Shown here in pieces: positions 5,719 through 10,152 of a DNA stretch of 12,562 nucleotides. The DNA is taken from contig JACQPP010000096.1 of the NCBI GenBank assembly GCA_016207465.1, forward strand, positions 1 through 12,562, read 5' to 3'. This stretch comes from Methanobacteriota archaeon (GTDB lineage: Archaea > Halobacteriota > Syntropharchaeia > JACQPP01). Position 1 is the stretch's first letter. Every line of letters begins with the position of its first letter. A model generated the notes under the pieces. The model saw nothing but the letters and a program-made list of their open reading frames with translations. It ran no database searches and was not told where the DNA came from. The translations under genes were made by a program, and so were the position numbers.

Positions 5719-6819
5719 ATGCGCGCGCTCACCCTTCTCCGCGGGGCCAGCCACATCGGCCGCCTCTCCCGCCGGCGCCGCCGCGAGGGGTGGAAGCACT
5801 ACCCCGGCGATGCGCGGGCCATCTGCGAGGCCATCGTGCGGGACTGCTGGAACGGGACCCATTTCCAGGGCTCCGCCGGGCACTTCTCCCAGTTCTGGGC
5901 CCGAGACTACGGCATGTGCGCCCCGGCCCTCGCCCGCCTCGGATACCGGGAGGAGTGCCGCCGCTCCCTGGAGTGGGCCCTCCCCATCTACGCCCGCCGC
6001 CGGCGCGTCACCACCACCATCTTCCCGGGGGAGAAGGCGGTGGACATCTACACCCAGTCCTCCGACTCCCTCCCCTTCCTCCTCCACGCCCTCCGCCTCC
6101 TCGACCTCGGAGACCTCGCGGGGCGCCACCGGGCCTTCCTGGAGGCCGAGGCCCACCGCTACTGGAGGTGGGTGTGGGACCCCCACCGGGGCCACGTTCG
6201 CGCCGACCGCCACTACTCCGGGGCCAAGGACTGCGTCAACCGCGCCTCCTCCTGCTACGACAACACCATGGCCGGCCTCCTCTCCCGCGAACTCGACCAC
6301 CTGGGACTCGCCAACCCCCTCCGGGGGGTGGACTTCGCGGGGCTCCTCCGGGGGCGGTTCTGGAACGGACGCTGGTTCGAGGACGACCTCCGCCACCGGG
6401 GCTTCCTCTCCGCCGACGCCAACATCGCCCCCTTCCTCTACGGCCCCATCGAGGACCCCGGGATGCTGCGGAGCGCCCTCGGGGCCCTCCGGGAGCGGGG
6501 GATGGACCGCCCCTGGCCCATCCGCCACACCGAGCGCCGCCTCCCCCGCCAGGAGAAACTCGTCCCCCGCATCTTCACCCCCAACTACCAGGGGGACACC
6601 CTCTGGACCCAGTTCGGCCCCATGTACATCTCCCTCCTCCGGAGGGTGGACCCCCCGCGGGCCCGGGGGCACATGGAGGAATACCGCCGCTGGATTGAGC
6701 ACCACCGGAACTACCTCGAACTCTTCCACCCCGATGGCACGGTCTACCGGGGGCGCATCTATCATGCGGATGAGGGGATGATTTGGGCCGCGCTATACCT
6801 GGACCTGCTCCGCGAATAG
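5719..6819 (+). CDS. Six-hairpin (alpha/alpha)6 glycosidase-like protein
   Basis: A 366-residue protein that resembles the alpha/alpha toroid glycosidases (glycogen debranching C-domain, glucoamylase, neutral invertase group). Supporting segments are FWARDYGMCAPALARLG (59-75), the repeated helical hairpins after it, SCYDNTMAGLL (178-188), ANIAPFLYGPI (234-244), NYQGDTLWTQFGPMYISLL (289-307) and ADEGMIWAALYLDLL (350-364). D63 and E352 are candidate acidic catalytic residues by position only. There is no signal peptide; the N-terminus is basic (RRRRRE at 18-23), so a cytosolic enzyme of glycan or sugar metabolism is likely. It starts 21 nt after the phosphate permease without a clear TATA box or Shine-Dalgarno, so it may be read through from that operon. 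It is convergent with the CoA-binding gene, 6 nt apart. The fold is moderately sure; substrate and family number are not. Confidence 0.6.
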   Translation: MRALTLLRGASHIGRLSRRRRREGWKHYPGDARAICEAIVRDCWNGTHFQGSAGHFSQFWARDYGMCAPALARLGYREECRRSLEWALPIYARRRRVTTTIFPGEKAVDIYTQSSDSLPFLLHALRLLDLGDLAGRHRAFLEAEAHRYWRWVWDPHRGHVRADRHYSGAKDCVNRASSCYDNTMAGLLSRELDHLGLANPLRGVDFAGLLRGRFWNGRWFEDDLRHRGFLSADANIAPFLYGPIEDPGMLRSALGALRERGMDRPWPIRHTERRLPRQEKLVPRIFTPNYQGDTLWTQFGPMYISLLRRVDPPRARGHMEEYRRWIEHHRNYLELFHPDGTVYRGRIYHADEGMIWAALYLDLLRE

Positions 6820-6825
6820 CCGATG

Positions 6826-7236
6826 TCAGGCCCGGGGACCCAGGAGCCGCTGGTGCTGGGTCTTGATGCAGGTGTCCATGATGACCTCCACCCCGTTGTC
6901 CCGCCCGATGTCCCACGCCTCCTCGCTCTCGATTCCGGTCTGCATCCACACCACCTTCGCCTTCCCGATGGCCTCCTTCACAATCGAGGGGGTCTCCTCG
7001 CCGGGGCGGAAGACGCTCACGATGTCCACGGGCCCCGGGAGGTCGGCGAGATTCTTCGCGCATTTCTCCCCGAGGATTTCGTCGGCGGTGGGGTTCACCG
7101 GGATGACCCGGTAGCCGCGGTCCTTGAGGTATTTGGGGATGAGGTATGCCTCCTTCTCGGGGTTCTTGGAGCATCCCACCACCGCGATGGTCTTCGCGGC
7201 GGAGAGAATCTCCCGGAGGCGGGCGTCGGAGGTCAT
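6826..7236 (-). CDS. CoA-binding domain protein (YccU-like, CoA_binding_2)
   Basis: A 136-residue single-domain Rossmann protein of the CoA_binding_2 family. The nucleotide-binding start TIAVVGCSKNPEKEAYLIP (16-34) has the family's Gly-Cys/Ala-Ser turn; VIPVNPTADEILGEK (44-58), VDIVSVFRPGEETP (70-83), VWMQTGIESEEA (97-108) and VIMDTCIKTQHQRL (118-131) are the remaining conserved blocks. The family resembles the N-terminal domain of succinyl-CoA synthetase alpha, but stand-alone members have no settled function. Its ATG overlaps the stop of the upstream TusA-like gene (minus-strand ATGA, 7233-7236), so the two are translationally coupled. That pairing is the main functional hint and may mean a role in sulfur or thiol chemistry. 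Confidence 0.9.
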   Translation of the reverse strand: MTSDARLREILSAAKTIAVVGCSKNPEKEAYLIPKYLKDRGYRVIPVNPTADEILGEKCAKNLADLPGPVDIVSVFRPGEETPSIVKEAIGKAKVVWMQTGIESEEAWDIGRDNGVEVIMDTCIKTQHQRLLGPRA

Positions 7237-7487
7237 GGGGGGGAGGCGCTCTTCCTCACGATGAGGCGGAAGCGGCCCCCGTCATATGGCTCCTGGAGGA
7301 GCAGGTGGTGGCCATCGTCGCGGATGGAGCGGGGCACGTTCTCCATGGGCTCCCCGGGGTCGAGGATGATTTCGAGGACCTGGCCGGGCTCCATCTCCTC
7401 CAGCCGCAGTTTGGTCTTGACGAAGTTGTAGGGACACTCGACCCCGCGGAGGTCGAGGTGGCTGTCGGGGCGAGGGAGGGCGGCCAT
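7233..7487 (-). CDS. Second TusA-family sulfur carrier-like protein with a CPYN site
   Basis: An 84-residue TusA-like protein. LDLRGVECPYNFVKTKL (11-27) has the conserved C18, again in CPYN instead of CPxP. GEPMENVPRSIRDDGH (45-60) is characteristic of a distinct subgroup, and the first TusA-like protein (3649-3867) has a different sequence there. The open frame runs up to an ATG at 7538, but that start lies upstream of the minus-strand TATA-like TTTATG (7515-7520). I therefore chose the ATG at 7487, about 33 nt after the box, which starts MAALPRPDS. It is coupled to the downstream CoA-binding gene by an ATGA overlap. I recall this subgroup appearing near sulfate/sulfite assimilation genes, which would link it to the module at 626-3867, but this is not shown here. 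Confidence 0.85.
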   Translation of the reverse strand: MAALPRPDSHLDLRGVECPYNFVKTKLRLEEMEPGQVLEIILDPGEPMENVPRSIRDDGHHLLLQEPYDGGRFRLIVRKSASPP

Positions 7488-7514
7488 GTCCAAGGAGAGG
7501 GTGGTGGGGAGGGC

Positions 7515-7529
7515 CCATAAACCTTTATC
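7515..7529. promoter_or_regulatory. Overlapping divergent TATA boxes (TusA-like 2 and thioesterase)
   Basis: On the plus strand AACCTTTATC (7520-7529) is the thioesterase TATA box, its first T 32 nt before the ATG at 7556. On the minus strand TTTATG (7520-7515) is the likely TATA element of the TusA-like gene starting at 7487. The two cores touch, so binding of transcription factor at one would interfere with the other. Confidence 0.5.
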
Positions 7530-7565
7530 TTTTTTCATCGCGAGCGTAGCGAGCGATGAAAAAAG
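7529..7565. repeat. 37-bp inverted repeat spanning the thioesterase start codon
   Basis: Left arm CTTTTTTCATCGC (7529-7541) and right arm GCGATGAAAAAAG (7553-7565) are perfect 13-bp complements around an 11-nt loop. The right arm contains the thioesterase ATG (7556); the left arm contains a mirrored ATG on the other strand. The loop region also holds a direct repeat GCGAGCG at 7540-7546 and 7549-7555. If transcription starts near 7553, the left arm is not in the mRNA, so a DNA operator is likelier than an RNA hairpin. It could also be the scar of a small mobile repeat. Confidence 0.6.
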
Positions 7566-8011
7566 GCGTGAAGCGCGAGGGCGGGCTCCCCGGGAAGGTG
7601 CGGAGAATCCTCCAGGGGAAGAGCCCTCCGCCCCCCTACATGCAGGTGATGGGGATGCGCATCACCCGCTGCGGGGGAGGCCGGGCCCGGGTGGAGATGG
7701 AGGCAGGCGAGCGCCTCTACAACCTCGCGGACTCCGTCCACGGGGGGGTGGCCTCGGGGCTCGCGGACACCGCCATGGGGCAGGCCATCATCTCGACCCT
7801 CAATCCCGGGGAGTCCTTCACCACCATGGAGCTGAAAATCAATTTCCTCCGCCCCGTGTTCCGGGGGAGGCTGGTGTCCGACGGCTGGGTGGTCCACCGG
7901 GGGAGCCGGGTGGTGATGGCGGAGGCCGACGTCAAGGGGAGCGGGGGAAAACTGGTGGCCCGGGCCACCTCCACCTGCCTCATCCTGGAGCCGAAGGACG
8001 CGCGCGAATAG
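7556..8011 (+). CDS. PaaI-type hotdog-fold acyl-CoA thioesterase
   Basis: A 151-residue cytosolic thioesterase of the PaaI/YdiI group, which hydrolyses aryl- or acyl-CoA. The active-site helix SVHGGVASGLADTAMG (60-75) has the conserved HGG (62-64) and the acidic D71; TTMELKINFLRP (89-100) is the following strand with the usual N and P residues; ARATSTCLIL (135-144) is the last strand. The first 20 or so residues are a basic extension (MKKGVKREGG). The start is set by the TATA box at 7520-7529 and lies inside an inverted repeat. It is convergent with the MmgE/PrpD gene, only 3 nt between stops. Substrate is unknown; no phenylacetate pathway genes are nearby. Confidence 0.9.
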   Translation: MKKGVKREGGLPGKVRRILQGKSPPPPYMQVMGMRITRCGGGRARVEMEAGERLYNLADSVHGGVASGLADTAMGQAIISTLNPGESFTTMELKINFLRPVFRGRLVSDGWVVHRGSRVVMAEADVKGSGGKLVARATSTCLILEPKDARE

Positions 8012-8014
8012 CCG

Positions 8015-9637
8015 TCAGTTTCCGCGGCCCGCGCAGAGCAGGGGGGGGAGTTCCCGTGCGCTCCCCATCTTCTCCAGGGACTGGATGCGCCGGAGGGCCT
8101 CCTCCACCCGCTCGGGGGGCAGGTGGCGGGAGGCCTCCTGGCGGAATTTGTTCTCCACGGTGGCGCGGGTCTCCTCCGGGGGCCTGCCGGGTCCGCCGAG
8201 GGGGATGTCCTGGCGCGCGCGGAGAGCCTGGCCGTCCTTGAGGCGCACGGTGACCTCGGCGGGGAATGGGAGGGTCACCCGCTCGAACTGGACCTTCTCC
8301 ATGTCGAGGGGGTGCTTGCCGCGGGTGATGCGGCGCAGGACGAGGGGGAGGAGCAGGGGGAGGTCGGAGGAGTCGAGGGTGACCCCGGCGCCCCCGCCGC
8401 GCATCTGTCGGGAGGCCCGCAGGAGGTCGCGTGCCCGCACCGAGGAGAGGATGCCGACGCCGCCGCGGTCGAGGGCGTCCACCACTTCGAGGGTGAGGCG
8501 GGGCATGTGGCGCAGGTGGACCCGCTCCGCCAGGGCGCGGATGCGCTCCCCCTCCCCTTCCAGGTATGCGCCGTCGAGCTGGCGGGGGGTGAGTTCCCCC
8601 GCGAGGAGGGTGATGGCCGCCGACAGCGGTATGGAGAAGTTGATGAGGATGGGGGTCATGTCTCCGCGCCCGACCCCGAAGGTGCGGGAGAGGTGGTCCA
8701 TGGCGGTGGTCATGCGGCTCGCCCCCACCTCCACCCGCTGGATGTCCCCCGGCTCCAGGGGCCTGCCGTGTTTCTCCCGGTAGTCCTCGCGGATTTGGAG
8801 GAGGGCATCCACGGTGGTGTCAATGTAGGCGCAGCCGGGGTATTTCTTGTAGGCGAGGGTGTCGGTGACCCACGACTTTCCGAGTCCCCCGAAGAGCTGG
8901 GGGAGGGGGAGGTAGGCGAAGTGGCGGAAGAACCCGCGGGGGTGGTCGAGGATTTCCCGGGAGCCCCGGAGCCCCCGGGCGGCGAGTTCGGCGGCCATCA
9001 CACCCTGGAGGAGGGGCTGGCTCCCGGTGAGCACCTTGGTCTCCCCGGCGAAGAACCCGGGGAAGAGGGGGAAGGGGGGCTGGTAGAGGGCGACGGAGAT
9101 GGCATCGGCAGTCTTCTCGGCGTCAAGCCCGAGGAGCCGCGAGGCGGCGCAGGCCCCCTCCAGCACATGGATGTAGGACCACGCCTGCCCATTGTGGGGC
9201 CCCACCAGCACCGAGCCCCCGAGGCGGCCCCCGACCTCGTTGGCGATGACCTGGGCGGTGAGCAGCTCCTCCCCGCTCACCCGGTCCCGGGCCTCCCCCA
9301 GCGCGAGGGGGGCGAGGACCGCCGAGTGGCCCGTGTGGCCCATGAAGAGATAGTCGTCGAAGTCGTAGGCCATGGAGAACGCGGCGTTCGCGAAGAGGGC
9401 ACCGTGGAGGGAGATGCGGTCCCCCGGGGGGATGAGGGTGCAGGGCCCCTCCTGCCGCCATCCCCGCACGGCCTCCAGAACTTTCCTCCCGGCTTCCGAC
9501 TCTCCGCCGGGGTAGAGGGAGCCGAGGACGGAGAGCACCTGGAGTTTCGCCTTCTCCCGCACCCGCCCAGGGATGTCAGAGTACTTGACTCCGGCCACCC
9601 AGCTGGCAATCCGCTCCGTGAGATGGCCTACACCCAT
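8015..9637 (-). CDS. MmgE/PrpD family protein
   Basis: A 540-residue member of the family that includes 2-methylcitrate dehydratase, cis-aconitate decarboxylase and iminodisuccinate epimerase. Recognisable blocks are the helical domain with NAAFSMAYDFDDYLFMGHTG (84-103) and the following HSAVLAPLALGEA (104-116), KKYPGCAYIDTTVDALLQI (264-282), INFSIPLSAAITLLAGEL (332-349) and the C-terminal GGPGRPPEETRATVENKF (481-498). In the third block relatives usually have a His near the ID that is absent here, so 2-methylcitrate dehydratase activity is not assured. It is somewhat longer than most members, with an extra stretch around 405-450. The ATG at 9637 overlaps the upstream stop by one base (TGATG), so it is coupled to the CopD-like gene. 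The frame stays open far upstream (to 11479), but that part is a shadow of the coiled-coil gene. A run of eight G near the 3' end (8041-8048) could hide an indel affecting only the last residues. Confidence 0.88.
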   Translation of the reverse strand: MGVGHLTERIASWVAGVKYSDIPGRVREKAKLQVLSVLGSLYPGGESEAGRKVLEAVRGWRQEGPCTLIPPGDRISLHGALFANAAFSMAYDFDDYLFMGHTGHSAVLAPLALGEARDRVSGEELLTAQVIANEVGGRLGGSVLVGPHNGQAWSYIHVLEGACAASRLLGLDAEKTADAISVALYQPPFPLFPGFFAGETKVLTGSQPLLQGVMAAELAARGLRGSREILDHPRGFFRHFAYLPLPQLFGGLGKSWVTDTLAYKKYPGCAYIDTTVDALLQIREDYREKHGRPLEPGDIQRVEVGASRMTTAMDHLSRTFGVGRGDMTPILINFSIPLSAAITLLAGELTPRQLDGAYLEGEGERIRALAERVHLRHMPRLTLEVVDALDRGGVGILSSVRARDLLRASRQMRGGGAGVTLDSSDLPLLLPLVLRRITRGKHPLDMEKVQFERVTLPFPAEVTVRLKDGQALRARQDIPLGGPGRPPEETRATVENKFRQEASRHLPPERVEEALRRIQSLEKMGSARELPPLLCAGRGN

Positions 9638-10092
9638 CAGAGTCCCCAGCGGAGGGCCGCCGCCAGCGCCACGATGGCCACCGCCAATACCATGTGGATG
9701 CGGTTGAACCTGCGGGAGGCGGCCCACGCCTCCTCCTCCACCTTCGCGGGCACGATGGGGTCGAGCCGCTTCAGTTTCGAGCCAGCCTTCCCGGCCACGG
9801 CGATGGATGCCACCGCCAGCCCCAGTTTCGCGCCGAGCAGGGGGCCCCCGTTCTTCGCCAGGGTCCCGTGGGCCCCCGCCATGGCGAGGCCGGTTCCCAG
9901 CAACAGGAGGAAGGAGATACCGAGGAGCATGGAGACCCGCCTCTGAATCGCATTGTAGGCGTCCCGCTTCGGCTTCCCCTGCACCGGGGCCACGCCCCGG
10001 GGGACTACGAGGGCCATGAAGAGGGCCGCGCCCACCCAGAGGCACGCGGCGAGGAGGTGGACGGTGTCGAGGGCCACCTGGTCGAGGGACAT
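9637..10092 (-). CDS. Small four-helix membrane protein, CopD-like
   Basis: A 151-residue integral membrane protein with four hydrophobic segments at about 7-29, 52-73, 84-102 and 130-149. Segment one has HLLAACLWVGAALFM with H12, and the last has NRIHMVLAV with H133; paired His residues in the outer helices and the GAKLGL start of helix three (87-92) are the layout of CopD-like and related small heme b or copper-handling membrane proteins. H75 lies in the loop after helix two. No copper-binding Met/His-rich loop or CopC partner is present, so copper transport is not supported, and a redox or heme role is inference. Its stop overlaps the ATG of the MmgE/PrpD gene. The 60-nt gap to the upstream coiled-coil gene has only a weak TATA-like TTCATTT. 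Confidence 0.6.
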   Translation of the reverse strand: MSLDQVALDTVHLLAACLWVGAALFMALVVPRGVAPVQGKPKRDAYNAIQRRVSMLLGISFLLLLGTGLAMAGAHGTLAKNGGPLLGAKLGLAVASIAVAGKAGSKLKRLDPIVPAKVEEEAWAASRRFNRIHMVLAVAIVALAAALRWGL

Positions 10093-10152
10093 GGGGAGGG
10101 GGATGGGCGGGGGATGAAATGAATCTACCCTCCGGTGGGCGGGGTCCCGGCC

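Noticed and set aside
4630..6765. Antisense open frame of 711 codons across the phosphate permease and glycosidase-like genes
   Set aside because: Its translation is Gly/Glu/Val/Pro-rich without any domain, as expected from the complementary strand of GC-rich codons; both sense genes have clear family motifs.
7488..7538. Upstream ATG for the second TusA-like protein (MKKDKG...)
   Set aside because: It lies before the minus-strand TATA-like element and inside the inverted repeat, and adds residues not typical of the family.
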